Source: Bacteroidales bacterium
Lineage (GTDB): Bacteria > Bacteroidota > Bacteroidia > Bacteroidales > Muribaculaceae
DNA length: 64,000 nucleotides
Assembly (NCBI GenBank): GCA_910575545.1
Contig: CAJTFH010000010.1
Location: 1 to 64,000, forward strand
Reading direction: 5' to 3'
Part shown: positions 26,591-36,058 of the stretch, piece by piece
How the letters are laid out: the number at the start of each line of letters is the position of its first letter
Numbering within the stretch: the stretch's first letter is position 1
Translations under genes and position numbers: made by a program
The notes under the pieces: generated by a model
The model's input: the letters and a program-made list of their open reading frames with translations, nothing else
Database searches by the model: none
What the model was told of the DNA's origin: nothing

Positions 26591-27223
26591 TTAGGCTAAC
26601 ATGCTTTCGATTTCAGAAACAAGCGTTGCCAACGAAGGGGCTACCATGTCGGCTTTTGGGGCTATGGCTTCTGCCGGATTGGTGGTTGAGAGGCCTATTA
26701 CACGGCAGCCTGCACGTCGGCCTGACTCCAACCCTTGGAAAGAATCTTCAAAGACAATGCACTGCTCGGGGTGCACACCCGCTTTTTCCGCTCCTTTGAG
26801 ATATGGCTCCGGATCCGGTTTGGAACGGGTGACGTCGCACGCGGTTACTATGGCGTCGAAATGTGATGAGAATCCGGGATGTTGTGCAAACAGGAAGTCC
26901 ATCTTTTTGGTGTCACTGCTGGTTACTATAACGGTTTTCAGCCCTTGTGAGCGCAGCAGGTCGACAAATTCGAGTGCACCCGGAAAAATAGGATAAACTA
27001 TCTCGTTTTCAAACTCATGCAGCAGCCGGTCAACATCTTTGCGCACCTGGGGATTGCTGAAGTGGGTGTTGAGTATATCTGTCAGTGTGGTGCCTTTAAT
27101 GTCGTAGGCGAATGTGGGGGAGGGAAGGTTGTGTACCTTCCCGACATTTTCCCAGAACCGGGTGTATAAGGTTTCTGAATCAATCAGTACTCCGTCGAGG
27201 TCGAATAATGCGGCTTTTATCAT
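26591..27223 (-). CDS. HAD-superfamily hydrolase, beta-phosphoglucomutase-like
   Basis: From the ATG at 27223 this is a 210-residue HAD phosphatase. Motif I is FDLDGVLIDSE (nucleophile Asp8 and Asp10), motif II the TSS of IVTSSDT, and motifs III/IV are the Lys of RSKPDPEPYL and VFEDSFQGLESG. The small alpha-helical cap in the N-terminal third indicates the phosphoglucomutase/phosphonatase subgroup, which acts on sugar phosphates. The exact substrate cannot be told. The upstream codons to 27232 rely on a TTG start and are not used. A TAACTTTG box at 27311-27304 is its likely promoter. Confidence 0.85.
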   Translation of the reverse strand: MIKAALFDLDGVLIDSETLYTRFWENVGKVHNLPSPTFAYDIKGTTLTDILNTHFSNPQVRKDVDRLLHEFENEIVYPIFPGALEFVDLLRSQGLKTVIVTSSDTKKMDFLFAQHPGFSSHFDAIVTACDVTRSKPDPEPYLKGAEKAGVHPEQCIVFEDSFQGLESGRRAGCRVIGLSTTNPAEAIAPKADMVAPSLATLVSEIESMLA

Positions 27224-27303
27224 ATGGCGCAAGCGTATGGTTTATGGTTCGTCTTAGAGTGTTTTTTAAGTTGAATTCAAACACGCTATTATTTTTCAAG
27301 TGG

Positions 27304-27354
27304 CAAAGTTACGACTTTTTAACACTAACTATCCGTTAACTATCCGTAATTTTG
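27304..27354. promoter_or_regulatory. Divergent promoter region with an 11-bp tandem repeat
   Basis: A leftward -7 box TAACTTTG (27311-27304) serves the HAD gene and a rightward box TAATTTTG (27347-27354) serves the MATE gene. Between them TAACTATCCGT occurs twice in tandem (27326-27336 and 27337-27347). Neither box has a good -33 TTTG, so both may depend on an activator bound at the repeat. Confidence 0.55.
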
Positions 27355-27453
27355 CATAATATTGGATAGATTCCGGAGAGACGGCGCAATGCCGGACAAA
27401 AGGGAGTGTGCCGTAATTCGTGTATGCTTCCGGGCGTATCCGTTTTGTAAAAT

Positions 27454-28893
27454 ATGACAGGAACGATAAATAACACAACACAGAATCAACATAATCAGGA
27501 AAAGCCGGTGCGTCCGGCGGCATCCAATCCCATGTCGCTTGGAACTCTTCCCATAGGGAAGCTGCTGGTGCAATATTCCATCCCGGCAATCATCGCCAGT
27601 GTGGCGGTTTCGGTCTATAACATTGTCGATAGCATATTCATAGGCCGTGGCGTAGGCCCTATGGCCATAGCCGGACTGGCCATTACGTTGCCGTTGATGA
27701 ATCTGGTGATGGCTTTCTGCACGCTGATAGCCGCCGGCGGCGCCACCATCAGTTCCATTTTCCTGGGGCAGAAGAATGTGTCGCGTGCAACGGATGTGGT
27801 CAACAATGTTATGACATTCTGCCTCATCCACGCTATCGCTTTCGGTGGCTTGACGTTGCTGTTTCTCGACCCGATTCTTGAATTCTTCGGTGCTACCCCC
27901 GAAACTATCCCGTATGCGCGAGAGTTCATGGAGGTAATCCTGTGGGGAACTCCGGTGTCGTATGTCTTCATAGGGCTGAATAACCTGATGCGTGCCACAG
28001 GTTATCCGAAAAAGGCGATGGTGTCGGCGCTGTTGTCGGTTGTGGTCAATGTCATCCTGGCGCCATTGTTCATCTATGTGTTCAAGTGGGGTATCGCCGG
28101 AGCGGCCTGGGCCACGCTCTGCGGGCAGTTTACGGCTTTCATATGGGTGTTGGTTCATTTCTTCTCCAAGAAGAGTTTCGTGCATTTCAATCCCCGCAAC
28201 AAGTGGTTCTCAGGAGCGATTCTGAAAAAAATCTATGCTATCGGACTTTCTCCGTTTCTGATGAATGTCACCTCATGCGTGGTTGTGGTTTTCCTCAACA
28301 AGGCGCTTTTAGACCATGGGGGTGCCGACGGTAACATGGCCATCGGCGCATTCGGCATAATGAACCGTGTGACGATGTTTTTCGTCATGGTGGTGTTCGG
28401 TGTCACCCAGGGTATGCAGCCTATCCTTGGTTTCAACTACGGCGCCATGCAATGGAACCGTGTTAAGGAAACCCTTATGAAGGGGATATGGATAGGGGTG
28501 GCTATAACTTCGTTGGGATGGTTCCTGACAGAGGTGTTCCCCGACACACTGAGCCGCATGTTCACTGTCGATGAGACGCTGATCAATATCGCCCGCGACG
28601 GTTTCCGCATATATTTCTTATGCTATCCGTTAGTGGGGTGTCAGATTGTGATTCAGAACTTTTTCCAGTCGATAGGGAAGCCCCAGCTTTCGATATTCCT
28701 GTCGCTTACACGCCAGCTGATATTCCTGCTGCCTTTCCTGCTGATTCTTCCGGGATTCTTCGGGATTGGCGGTGTGTGGGCGTCGATGGCTGCAAGTGAC
28801 TTCCTTGCATTCGTGGTGGCTATAATCACGCTTGTTTTCATGATGAAACGGCTTGCCCGTGAGGATGCATCGCATAAACTACAGACAAAATGA
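27454..28893 (+). CDS. MATE-family multidrug exporter
   Basis: This 479-residue inner-membrane protein has the twelve-helix, two-bundle layout of MATE (NorM/MepA-like) exporters, with the paired sequence repeats (for example LLVQYSIPAIIASVAVSVYNIVDSIFIG early and GVTQGMQPILGFNYGA in the second half). Such proteins extrude cationic drugs or metabolites with Na+ or H+. Its ATG overlaps nothing upstream, while its stop overlaps the next start (ATGA), so it is co-transcribed with the FAD oxidoreductase. Confidence 0.9.
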   Translation: MTGTINNTTQNQHNQEKPVRPAASNPMSLGTLPIGKLLVQYSIPAIIASVAVSVYNIVDSIFIGRGVGPMAIAGLAITLPLMNLVMAFCTLIAAGGATISSIFLGQKNVSRATDVVNNVMTFCLIHAIAFGGLTLLFLDPILEFFGATPETIPYAREFMEVILWGTPVSYVFIGLNNLMRATGYPKKAMVSALLSVVVNVILAPLFIYVFKWGIAGAAWATLCGQFTAFIWVLVHFFSKKSFVHFNPRNKWFSGAILKKIYAIGLSPFLMNVTSCVVVVFLNKALLDHGGADGNMAIGAFGIMNRVTMFFVMVVFGVTQGMQPILGFNYGAMQWNRVKETLMKGIWIGVAITSLGWFLTEVFPDTLSRMFTVDETLINIARDGFRIYFLCYPLVGCQIVIQNFFQSIGKPQLSIFLSLTRQLIFLLPFLLILPGFFGIGGVWASMAASDFLAFVVAIITLVFMMKRLAREDASHKLQTK

Positions 28894-30452
28894 CAGAAAA
28901 CATTGATATAAGGGTGACTCCCGAAGTGGCATATGTGCCTTTGCGGCTTCAGACCGCAGTGTCAACCCGTTTAGGCATAGATGTTAACCGCATAAGGCAT
29001 ATCGCCGTTGTGCGCCGCTCGATAGATGCCCGCCAGCGCACGGTCTATGTGAACCTTTCGCTGAAAGTGTATGTGGATACCCCTCCGCAATCCGGAGAAT
29101 TGGCCGTAGTGCCGAAAAGCTATCCTGACGTCAGCGGCAGCCCGCAGATTATCGTTGTCGGGGCAGGGCCGGCCGGACTTTTCGCCGCCTTGAGACTCAT
29201 TGAACTCGGACTGCGTCCCGTTGTGCTTGAGCGTGGCAAGAGCGTTGAGGAGCGTGGCAAGGATATGGCGCGGATTTCACGAGAGAGTGTGGTCGACCCT
29301 GATTCCAACTATTGCTTCGGCGAGGGGGGGGCGGGCGCGTATTCCGACGGAAAGTTATACACCCGCAGCAAGAAGCGTGGGCCGGTTGATGAAATACTGA
29401 CCACATTTGTGGCTCACGGGGCTTCTGAAGAGATACTCGTCGATGCTCATCCCCATATAGGCACCGACCGTCTGCCGCAGGTAATCAAAGCTATCCGCTC
29501 CACAATTCTCAAAAGCGGGGGAGAGGTGCGTTTTTCCACCCGGGTTGACGACCTTATTATTGAAGATGGGAAAGTTTCTGGGGTTGTGACATCTGAGGGT
29601 GAGCGGATTTTCGGGCCGGTGATTTTGGCCACGGGGCATTCGGCACGCGACACCTATGAGATGCTCCACCGTCGTGGCGTTGCTCTTGAGCCGAAAGGGA
29701 TTGCCGTTGGGGTGCGCCTCGAGCATCCCCAGCAGCTTATCGACCGGATACAGTATCACAATCCGGGCGGACGGGGCAAATATCTTCCGGCGGCTGAATA
29801 TTCGATGCTGACCCGTGTTGACGGGCGCGCTGTGTATTCGTTCTGCATGTGTCCCGGAGGATTCATAATACCGGCGGCAACAGGGCCGGGGCAGTTGGTG
29901 GTAAACGGCATGTCGCCCGCTTCGCGCGGCACCAAATGGGCAAACTCCGGCATGGTGGTAGAGGTACTCCCTGAAGACCTTCCGGAATATGATAATGGCC
30001 CGTTGAAAGTGATGCGCTTCCAGGAGGATATAGAGCGGCGCTTCTATGACGATGCCGACGGCTCGCAGAACGCCCCTGCCCAGCGTATGCACGACTTCGT
30101 AAACGGCAAACCATCTTCTTCGCTCCCACCTACATCATATGCCCCCGGCATTCATCCGGCGCGCATTGATAAACTGCTTCCTCCTGCAATTGCCCGGCGG
30201 CTGCAAAAAGGGTTCATGGAGTTCGGACGGAAATCGCGCGGATTCCTGACGAATGATGCCGTCCTGATAGGAGCTGAAACACGCACATCCTCTCCGGTGC
30301 GCATCCCCCGCGACAATGCCTCGCTCAACCACATTGACCTCCCCGGCCTCTTCCCATGCGGCGAAGGGGCGGGATATGCCGGAGGCATCGTCTCCGCCGC
30401 CATCGACGGCCGCCGTTGCGCCGAAGCCGCCGCGGAACATCTCAATCCATAA
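28890..30452 (+). CDS. FAD-dependent oxidoreductase (COG2509-like)
   Basis: The 520-residue protein has an N-terminal ferredoxin-like extension (about 1-80), then the Rossmann FAD motif VVGAGPAGLFAALRL near residues 88-102 with ERGKSVEERGKDM after it, a CFGEGGAGAYSDGKL segment, a second dinucleotide strand and the C-terminal GEGAGYAGGIVSAAIDG flavin-closing motif. It belongs to the uncharacterised COG2509 group of NAD/FAD-dependent dehydrogenases. It overlaps the MATE gene by 4 bases, so the two are probably translated together; a link between redox chemistry and export is only inferred. Confidence 0.88.
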   Translation: MTENIDIRVTPEVAYVPLRLQTAVSTRLGIDVNRIRHIAVVRRSIDARQRTVYVNLSLKVYVDTPPQSGELAVVPKSYPDVSGSPQIIVVGAGPAGLFAALRLIELGLRPVVLERGKSVEERGKDMARISRESVVDPDSNYCFGEGGAGAYSDGKLYTRSKKRGPVDEILTTFVAHGASEEILVDAHPHIGTDRLPQVIKAIRSTILKSGGEVRFSTRVDDLIIEDGKVSGVVTSEGERIFGPVILATGHSARDTYEMLHRRGVALEPKGIAVGVRLEHPQQLIDRIQYHNPGGRGKYLPAAEYSMLTRVDGRAVYSFCMCPGGFIIPAATGPGQLVVNGMSPASRGTKWANSGMVVEVLPEDLPEYDNGPLKVMRFQEDIERRFYDDADGSQNAPAQRMHDFVNGKPSSSLPPTSYAPGIHPARIDKLLPPAIARRLQKGFMEFGRKSRGFLTNDAVLIGAETRTSSPVRIPRDNASLNHIDLPGLFPCGEGAGYAGGIVSAAIDGRRCAEAAAEHLNP

Positions 30453-30529
30453 ACGCTCAATTGCATAGCAGCGTCGCGACACTACGATGCCAATCATTTA
30501 AAAAAAAACGAATATAAAACTCAAATCAT

Positions 30530-30970
30530 ATGGCAACCTGGCTTACTTCCCCCTTTGAGAGCAACGAATCGGGCAACCTGGTGATGGGCACCATCCGCAG
30601 GGATGTTGATAAATTCCGCAAAGACCCGAAATTCAAATACCGTATCGAAGTGTCGTGGTCTTATCAGCCCGACGCCAAAGGTATGCCTGATGAGGCCACA
30701 TCCGAGCAGATGGAAGAGGTGGAAAACGCCCTCAGTGAAGTTTTCACCAAAGACCCCGTTGCCGTGTTGACCGGCATCTACACCGGCGAAGGTGTGCGTG
30801 ATTGGGAGTTCTACACCCTCAGCCTCCACATCTTCCAGCGCAAATTCAACGAAGCCCTTGCCCCCTTCCCCTCCCTCCCCCTGAGCTTTTCCGCCACAGA
30901 AGACCCCTCCTGGGAGGAATACACCCAGCTCCTTTCCGCCGCCGAGGCCGCCGATTCCGATGCTGAATGA
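30530..30970 (+). CDS. DUF695 domain-containing protein
   Basis: This 146-residue soluble protein fits DUF695: an FKYRIEVSWSYQPDAKGMPDE strand-turn, a helix ending in EEVENALSEVF, VLTGIYTGEGVRDWEFYT, and a closing SWEEYTQLL segment. The family, found widely in Bacteroidales, has no known reaction. Its C-terminus is rich in Ala, Asp and Pro. It lies 77 bases after the FAD oxidoreductase in the same direction and may be a separate unit. Confidence 0.75.
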   Translation: MATWLTSPFESNESGNLVMGTIRRDVDKFRKDPKFKYRIEVSWSYQPDAKGMPDEATSEQMEEVENALSEVFTKDPVAVLTGIYTGEGVRDWEFYTLSLHIFQRKFNEALAPFPSLPLSFSATEDPSWEEYTQLLSAAEAADSDAE

Positions 30971-31009
30971 AAATGTGATGTCGTTGGTGATATAAAAGTT
31001 GATGTTGAT

Positions 31010-31231
31010 ATGAGTATTAGGGATATATTGCATGATTCTGAATATGATTTGGATGTCTTTCCAAATGAGTATGTCATAGATTTGGAGCATAAGATAGTAG
31101 AACGGCAAACCGCTAAAAGGGTAGACGCATACCTGTTATGTGCTGTGCGGAATAAACTGAGAGCTTGTTTAAAAACGATTGTTAACAGAAGTGAGTTTTC
31201 GGAGAGTAATAACAACAGCTGCGACTATTAG
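31010..31231 (+). pseudogene. Short ORF running into a repeat element, possibly truncated
   Basis: This 73-residue frame begins with MSIRDILHDSEYDLDVF, an acidic, plausible start, and follows the DUF695 gene by 39 bases. Its last 24 codons are read from the inverted-repeat element at 31160-31259 and are unlike the rest. I do not recognise the first 50 residues. It is either a small gene extended by the insertion or the remnant of a longer one. Confidence 0.4.
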
Positions 31232-31259
31232 CATTTCGTTGGCTGATTAAACAAGCTCT
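31160..31259. mobile_element. 100-bp element with 13-bp terminal inverted repeats (MITE-like)
   Basis: AGAGCTTGTTTAA (31160-31172) and its exact complement TTAAACAAGCTCT (31247-31259) bracket about 75 bases with no gene. The size and perfect ends fit a miniature inverted-repeat element or a repeated extragenic sequence. No clear target duplication is visible. It ends 25 bases before uvrB and would lie within the uvrB leader. Confidence 0.5.
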
Positions 31260-31284
31260 AAATTGTGAAAGACGTTTAATAGCT

Positions 31285-33354
31285 ATGGAATTTAAGTTGG
31301 ATTCGCAATATAGGCCGACGGGCGACCAGCCGCAGGCGATTGAGCAGTTGGTCAGGGGGGTCGAGGATGGACTGCCCGCGCAGACTCTGTTAGGGGTAAC
31401 GGGGTCGGGGAAAACGTTCACGATGGCCAATGTCATAAAAGAGGTGCGTAGGCCTACGCTGATACTGAGCCATAACAAGACTCTGGCGGCTCAGCTCTAC
31501 GGGGAGTTCAAACAGTTTTTTCCGGAGAATTCGGTGCAGTATTTCGTGTCGTATTACGATTATTACCAGCCGGAGGCCTATATACCTTCGGTCGACAAGT
31601 ATATTGAGAAAGACCTGATGATCAACGACGAAATCGAGAAACTGCGCCTGGCCACTACGTCGGCTCTTTTGTCGGGGCGTCGTGATGTTGTGGTCGTCAG
31701 CTCGGTTTCGTGTCTGTTCGGCATGGGGAATCCTGAGGATTTCAATGCCGGTGTTATTGACATACATGTGGGGCAGAGGGTTGCGCGTAATGCGTTCCTG
31801 CGCCGTTTGGCAGAGGCCTTGTATTCGCGCAATGAGATTGAATTGAACCGTGGCAATTTCCGTGTGAAGGGTGACACGGTGGATATCCGTCTGGCTTATG
31901 AGGAAATAATACTCCGTGTGGTGTTCTGGGGTGATGAGATTGAATCGATTTCAACGCTGCATCCGCTCGACAGCACTCCGTTGGGGAGCCACGAAATGTT
32001 CAAGATTTATCCGGCAAACCTGTTTGTGACTTCGCGTGAGCGTCAGGCCACGGCTTTGGCGCAGATGGAACTCGACCTCGGCGAACAGGTGGAGTTTTTC
32101 CGCAAGGAGGCGCGCGAGATGGAAGCCAGGCGCCTTTATGAGCGCACCACCTACGATATTGAGATGATCCGTGAGGTGGGGCACTGCCCGGGAATCGAGA
32201 ACTACAGCCGTTATTTCGATGGTCGCGAACCGGGTATGCGCCCGTTCTGCCTGTTGGACTATTTCCCGAAAGACTATCTGACGATAATCGACGAGAGCCA
32301 CGTAACAGTGCCGCAGATACGAGCCATGTATGGTGGTGACCTGTCGCGCAAGGAGAATCTGGTGAACTACGGTTTCCGCCTGCAGTCGGCGCTCGACAAC
32401 CGGCCGCTCCGCTTCGAGGAGTTCGAGCGCCTGTCGGGTCAGACCATATATGTCAGCGCCACTCCTGCCGACTACGAGCTTGAAAAGAGCGAGGGGGTAG
32501 TGGTGGAGCAGGTTATCCGTCCGACCGGACTGCTTGACCCGGTTATAAAGGTTGTGCCGTCGGAGCATCAGATTGACCATCTGCTCGAACAGGTTGAAAT
32601 TCGGCGCGAGCGAGGGGAGCGTGTGATTGTAACTACCCTCACAAAGCGCATGGCTGAGGAGCTGAACGATTACATGCAGAAGTTGCAGATAAAATCGGCT
32701 TATATCCATTCCGATGTAGATACTCTCGACCGCATAAAGATTCTCGATAATCTCCGCGCAGGGGTGTTTGACGTGCTTATCGGGGTGAACCTGCTTCGTG
32801 AGGGGTTGGACTTGCCAGAAGTGTCGTTGGTGGCTATTATTGATGCCGATAAGGAGGGATTCCTGCGGTCGCACCGGTCGTTGACGCAGACTGTTGGCCG
32901 CGCCGCGCGTAATCTCAACGGGGAGGTGATAATGTATGCCGACAAAATCACCGACTCGATGCGGCTGACAATAGAGGAGACCGAGCGTCGCCGTGCAAAA
33001 CAGTTGGCATATAACGAGGAGCATGGAATCACACCGCAGGCAATCGTTAAAGCCCGCAACCGCATCATCGGCATTGACGATGAGGATGTGCGTCCGTCGC
33101 AGACGCCAAAAGGTGGGCGTCAGAACCGCCAGGCTGTGGCTTCCCCGTTGCCATATGAAAGTGAATACACCACAAGTGTCAACATCGCGGCCGACCCGGT
33201 CATTCCTTATATGAGTGTGGATGAAATGCAACGCTCTATAACCCGGATGCGCACCGAAATGGTTGCTGCTGCCAAAAACATGGAATTTATGGAGGCGGCC
33301 CGGTTGCGCGACGAGATAATCAAAATGGAGGAATTGCTCAAAACCCGTTCTTGA
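31285..33354 (+). CDS. uvrB: Excinuclease ABC subunit B
   Basis: UvrB is the damage-verifying helicase of nucleotide excision repair. The 689-residue protein has Walker A GVTGSGKT at 37-44, the beta-hairpin region around FVSYYDYYQPEAYIP (about 90-104), helicase motif DESHVT, the C-terminal helicase motifs (NLLREGLDLPEV, QTVGRAARN) and a final UVR domain (about 645-685, MEFMEAARLRDEI) for UvrC contact. Length is normal. It is followed after 10 bases by the YgiQ gene, likely the same transcript. Confidence 0.97.
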   Translation: MEFKLDSQYRPTGDQPQAIEQLVRGVEDGLPAQTLLGVTGSGKTFTMANVIKEVRRPTLILSHNKTLAAQLYGEFKQFFPENSVQYFVSYYDYYQPEAYIPSVDKYIEKDLMINDEIEKLRLATTSALLSGRRDVVVVSSVSCLFGMGNPEDFNAGVIDIHVGQRVARNAFLRRLAEALYSRNEIELNRGNFRVKGDTVDIRLAYEEIILRVVFWGDEIESISTLHPLDSTPLGSHEMFKIYPANLFVTSRERQATALAQMELDLGEQVEFFRKEAREMEARRLYERTTYDIEMIREVGHCPGIENYSRYFDGREPGMRPFCLLDYFPKDYLTIIDESHVTVPQIRAMYGGDLSRKENLVNYGFRLQSALDNRPLRFEEFERLSGQTIYVSATPADYELEKSEGVVVEQVIRPTGLLDPVIKVVPSEHQIDHLLEQVEIRRERGERVIVTTLTKRMAEELNDYMQKLQIKSAYIHSDVDTLDRIKILDNLRAGVFDVLIGVNLLREGLDLPEVSLVAIIDADKEGFLRSHRSLTQTVGRAARNLNGEVIMYADKITDSMRLTIEETERRRAKQLAYNEEHGITPQAIVKARNRIIGIDDEDVRPSQTPKGGRQNRQAVASPLPYESEYTTSVNIAADPVIPYMSVDEMQRSITRMRTEMVAAAKNMEFMEAARLRDEIIKMEELLKTRS

Positions 33355-33364
33355 TATTTGCCGT

Positions 33365-35221
33365 ATGCAACAACATAATTTGACAGACTGGTTGCCCACT
33401 TCGGTGAAGGAGGCTAAACTTAGGGGTTGGGATGAAGTCGATGTTGTGATATTTTCCGGGGACGCTTATGTTGACCATCCCTCATTCGGTGCGGCTGTGA
33501 TAGGGCGCACCCTTATGGAGGTGGGAGGTTACCGTGTGGCCATCGTGCCGCAACCCAACTGGCAGGATGACCTGCGCGACTTCCGCAAATTCGGTCGTCC
33601 GCGCCTCTTCTTCGGGGTTTCTGCCGGGGCTATGGACTCTATGGTCAACCACTACACTGCAGCGCGGCGGCGGCGCAGCGATGACGCCTATACCCCCGAC
33701 GGGCGGCATGGGATGCGCCCCGACTATCCCACGATAGTCTATTCCGAAATCCTGCGCAAGCTTTATCCCGATGTGCCGGTTATTGCCGGAGGCATCGAGG
33801 CGTCGCTCCGTCGGAATTCACATTATGATTATTGGCAGGACCGTCTTCGCCCGTCGATATTGCTTGATGCCCCGGTGGATATGGTTATTTACGGCATGGG
33901 GGAAAAGCCTGTGCTCGAACTGGCGCGGTTGCTCGATAGCGGTGTGCCGGTAGGGGAGATTAAATCGTTGAAACAGACCGCCGTGTTGCAGCCGCTCTCT
34001 TCGATGCCTGCCGCTGACGGCGACAATATCATCCTCACTTCGTTTGAAGAATGCAAGCGCCATAAAATCAAGCAGTCGGAAAATTTCATGCATATCGAGC
34101 AGCAGTCAAACCGCTATGAGGGTGCGACGTTGTGGCAGCCACACGGAAACCGCGTGGTGAGGATAAATCCGATGCATCCACCTATGACGTCGGAAGAGAT
34201 TGACCGCTCGTTTGACCTGTCATACACACGTTTGCCCCATCCCCGCTATAAAGGGAAGCGCATTCCGGCATTTGACATGATTAAGTTCTCGGTCAACATG
34301 CACCGGGGCTGCTTCGGGGGGTGTGCTTTCTGCACTATTTCAGCCCACCAGGGCAAATTCATAGCCTCGCGCAGCAAAGACTCGATTCTGCGTGAAGTCA
34401 GACAGGTGGTTCGTATGGATGGCTTCAAAGGATATATCTCTGACCTGGGAGGCCCTTCGGCAAACATGTATGCTATGGGCGGCAAAGACCTTGCAATCTG
34501 CCGCAAGTGTATGCGTCCGAGCTGTCTGCATCCTAAGCCTTGCCCGAACCTCAACAACGACCACCGTCAGCTGCTCGACATATATCATGCCGTTGATGCC
34601 TTGCCGGAGGTGAAGAAATCGTTTATCGGGAGCGGTGTGCGTTACGACCTTTCGATGCACCCGACGGGTAATCCGAAAATCGATGCAGCCAACCGACGCT
34701 ATAATGAAGAACTGATTCGCAACCATGTGAGCGGGCGTCTGAAAGTGGCGCCGGAACACACCGAAGAGCGGGTTTTGCAAGTTATGCGCAAGCCGTCGTT
34801 TAACCTGTTTTATGAGTTCAAGAAGATATTCGACCGTATCAATGAGCGCGACAACCTGCGCCAGCAACTGATTCCTTATTTCATCTCATCGCATCCCGGT
34901 TGCACGGAAATAGATATGGCCGAGCTGGCCATAAAGACCCGGCAGCTCGATTTCCACCTCGAACAGGTGCAGGATTTCACACCCACCCCAATGACAGTGG
35001 CCACGGAAATATATTATTCAGGCTTCCATCCCTACACCGGAGAGAAGATATTCACCGCCATCCGTCCCGAAGAGAAACTCGCCCAGCGCCAGTATTTTTT
35101 CTGGTATGACCGTGCCTACCGCCAAGGAATCATAGCCTCTCTCAACCGCCTTCACCGCCCCGACATAATCCGCCGCCTCTTCCCCTCCGCCCCTCACCGC
35201 CAACCACCACGCCGCCGGTAG
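33365..35221 (+). CDS. YgiQ-family radical SAM protein
   Basis: This 618-residue protein has the YgiQ layout: an N-terminal cobalamin-binding-like domain (DVVIFSGDAYVDHPSFG near 22-38), a radical SAM core with iron-sulfur cysteines C316-x3-C320-x2-C323 (CFGGCAFC), a further Cys-rich insert (CRKCMRPSCLHPKPC near 380-394) that may hold another metal site, and the typical C-terminal DUF3362-like region. The reaction of the family is unknown. It starts 10 bases after uvrB. The C-terminal tail is short and basic. Confidence 0.92.
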   Translation: MQQHNLTDWLPTSVKEAKLRGWDEVDVVIFSGDAYVDHPSFGAAVIGRTLMEVGGYRVAIVPQPNWQDDLRDFRKFGRPRLFFGVSAGAMDSMVNHYTAARRRRSDDAYTPDGRHGMRPDYPTIVYSEILRKLYPDVPVIAGGIEASLRRNSHYDYWQDRLRPSILLDAPVDMVIYGMGEKPVLELARLLDSGVPVGEIKSLKQTAVLQPLSSMPAADGDNIILTSFEECKRHKIKQSENFMHIEQQSNRYEGATLWQPHGNRVVRINPMHPPMTSEEIDRSFDLSYTRLPHPRYKGKRIPAFDMIKFSVNMHRGCFGGCAFCTISAHQGKFIASRSKDSILREVRQVVRMDGFKGYISDLGGPSANMYAMGGKDLAICRKCMRPSCLHPKPCPNLNNDHRQLLDIYHAVDALPEVKKSFIGSGVRYDLSMHPTGNPKIDAANRRYNEELIRNHVSGRLKVAPEHTEERVLQVMRKPSFNLFYEFKKIFDRINERDNLRQQLIPYFISSHPGCTEIDMAELAIKTRQLDFHLEQVQDFTPTPMTVATEIYYSGFHPYTGEKIFTAIRPEEKLAQRQYFFWYDRAYRQGIIASLNRLHRPDIIRRLFPSAPHRQPPRRR

Positions 35222-35265
35222 TATAATCTGCTCAATTTATATTTGAGTTAAATTCAAACACATTT

Positions 35266-36033
35266 TTATTGGGGGGTAGCCAAGGTGGATGGGGATTGGG
35301 AGGTGCGGCGGAGGGTGCGCCAGTGGAGGCGCTCTTCTTTGGGGAGTTTTTCGGTGGCGTAGCTCAGGGTTGTGGCTGAGATTGAGGCGATGTGGGTGGA
35401 AAGGAAACGGAGCAGGGCGTCGATGTCTTTTTTGCCGACTTCTCGGAGCACCCAGCCTACGGCCTTTCGCATCAGGTCGTGGGGATGGGTGATGAGTTTC
35501 GAGGCGGTAGCGGTGGCCATGGCTGTGTCGCCATGTTTCATCACAGGATTGAGCATCGAGACCATGGCGATACGCTGACGCCACAGATTGCCGGAGGCTA
35601 TGAGCCGGTCGATTTGGCCGGTGCGGCGTCCGGCGGCGATTTCAGCGCCTAAGATATATGGGGAGCTTAGGTCGACCAAATCCCAGTTGTTGGCTTTGTG
35701 GCCGTTGGCAAGATAGAAATCAACAACGGCGTTGCGGTCTGCGTCGGTTCGGGCTTTCCTGTAGCGCTCAACCAGCGCAAGCATTCCGCCGAGGCGGAAT
35801 TCATGCACTTCGCTGTCAATCATCTCTGATATTTCATCGAGCGAGAGCCATGCATAACGGCGCGATACGGCACGGTTGGCCGGTACTGTGACGCCGATGA
35901 ACGTGTCGCCTTCGCCATATTCCCCTTTGCCAGTTTTAAAGAAGCTGCTCAATATGGCTGTCTTTCCGGGTTGGGCGGCAGCTTGGAGTTCTTGTTGCCA
36001 TTTTGCTACCGATAGGGTTTCAGCAGGTTTCAT
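35266..36033 (-). CDS. AlkD-like DNA alkylation repair protein
   Basis: The 255-residue protein is built from helical HEAT-like repeats and carries family features: FKTGKGEYGEGDTFIGVTVP near 30-49, the LLDEISEMIDSEVHEFRLGGMLAL-like helix pair, NNWDLVDLSSPYILG near 125-139 and WLREVGKKD-type C-terminal helix (VLREVGKKD). AlkD homologues remove bulky or cationic alkylated bases. It is the last gene of a tight run with three glycosyltransferases (25 bases after the preceding gene), an odd partner for polysaccharide synthesis. Confidence 0.88.
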   Translation of the reverse strand: MKPAETLSVAKWQQELQAAAQPGKTAILSSFFKTGKGEYGEGDTFIGVTVPANRAVSRRYAWLSLDEISEMIDSEVHEFRLGGMLALVERYRKARTDADRNAVVDFYLANGHKANNWDLVDLSSPYILGAEIAAGRRTGQIDRLIASGNLWRQRIAMVSMLNPVMKHGDTAMATATASKLITHPHDLMRKAVGWVLREVGKKDIDALLRFLSTHIASISATTLSYATEKLPKEERLHWRTLRRTSQSPSTLATPQ

Positions 36034-36058
36034 ATCTTATGACAATCTCTTCTACAGG

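Noticed and set aside
31951-33399. 482-codon open frame antisense to uvrB
   Set aside because: Long only because of the codon bias of uvrB on the other strand; uvrB is complete and fully conserved.
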